From NCBI GenBank assembly GCA_016795385.1, contig JAEUHI010000024.1, positions 1-50,332 of the forward strand: 50,332 nucleotides of DNA, written 5' to 3'. Positions 50,110 through 50,332 of the stretch are shown here, one piece after another. How positions within the stretch are numbered: position 1 is the first letter of the stretch; each line of letters opens with the position of its first letter. The notes below the pieces were generated by a model, which saw only the letters and a program-made list of their open reading frames with translations, was not told the DNA's origin and ran no database searches. Origin of the DNA: Verrucomicrobiales bacterium. GTDB lineage: Bacteria > Verrucomicrobiota > Verrucomicrobiia > Verrucomicrobiales > DEV007. Made by a program: the position numbers and the translations under genes.

Positions 50110-50194
50110 CCGTCAAAAGCGCGGGCGACGCACCTGTTGCGTAGGGATGCGCGGATCTTGTGCCCCGGGCGCGAATACGACTCCCGTCGCGCGT

Positions 50195-50265
50195 GTTGCG
50201 CCATAAGAAAATGACACCGAAGCGTTTTTCCTAATCTCGGTCGTTGCGCCATAATTCATGACACC
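50195..50265. repeat. two direct repeats GTTGCGCCATAA...ATGACACC
   Basis: GTTGCGCCATAA-gaaa-ATGACACC at 50195-50218 and GTTGCGCCATAA-ttc-ATGACACC at 50243-50265, 48 bp apart. They lie downstream of the secretin gene in a 220-bp tail without genes. Multiple direct terminal repeats are typical of IS21-type ends, but no transposase is in the window. Confidence 0.6.
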
Positions 50266-50332
50266 AGACGAAACAGGCTTGAGTGCCCGCTCTCGTCCGG
50301 CAGCAGCGTAGGCGCAGGGAGCGTAGCGACCG

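Overview
The window is about 50 kb of GC-rich bacterial chromosome, and the gene content points to Verrucomicrobia (Verrucomicrobiales-like). Evidence: an Amuc_1098-type type IV pilus secretin, a cytochrome-type DUF1549/DUF1553 protein paired with a Tat-exported DUF1501 protein, a ThuA-domain protein, and an exact TGTTC-N4-GAACA palindrome, the form reported for verrucomicrobial LexA. All calls come from reading the sequence and translations; no database search was possible.

Layout. 0-23.6 kb is mostly core or housekeeping: a partial REP-associated transposase, an FmdB-type zinc ribbon, rpsN, a PfkB sugar kinase, a HicAB toxin-antitoxin pair, a D-2-hydroxyacid dehydrogenase, an Rrf2 regulator, an exported phosphoesterase, the DUF1549/1553-DUF1501 pair, an APH-fold kinase, a LysE exporter, an exported helix-hairpin-helix protein divergent from a rhomboid protease (two LexA-like boxes between them), a Gly-rich beta-helix protein, a Sfp-type phosphopantetheinyl transferase, a GlnD-like protein with a degenerate HD domain, and ThuA. 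24-27 kb is a minus-strand operon: a receiver protein with a C-terminal membrane helix, an RNA ligase, and an HD-Pnk RNA end-healing enzyme.

27-41 kb is an accessory or defence-type island: a phosphorothioation-associated putative methyltransferase, a toxin-antitoxin operon whose PIN toxin is broken by a MITE-like insertion and a nonsense codon, a duplicated 3' end of the methyltransferase gene, DUF433, an HNH endonuclease, an exported SNase-HhH protein, and a plus-strand run of NERD-UvrD helicase, NYN/PIN-like protein and a methyltransferase-HNH-S24 (LexA-like) fusion, followed by a truncated NERD relic and a DUF1016 nuclease. The island ends at tRNA-Ser(GCU). The tRNA's 3' end is repeated in a tandem array reminiscent of the E. 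coli tyrT/rtT repeats.

42-50 kb returns to ordinary genes (Rieske protein, GluQ, a TolB/M28/PDZ exported protease, the pilus secretin). It is marked by long, in-phase heptanucleotide arrays (GGTNRGC family) that abut gene ends.

Strongest candidates for something new: (1) the methyltransferase-HNH-S24 fusion, which retains an Ala-Gly site, a Ser and a Lys as in LexA/UmuD, suggesting autoproteolytic control of a nuclease, together with its helicase and NYN neighbours; (2) RNA end-healing and ligation genes linked to a membrane-anchored receiver; (3) the tRNA-Ser tail repeats; (4) the heptad arrays.
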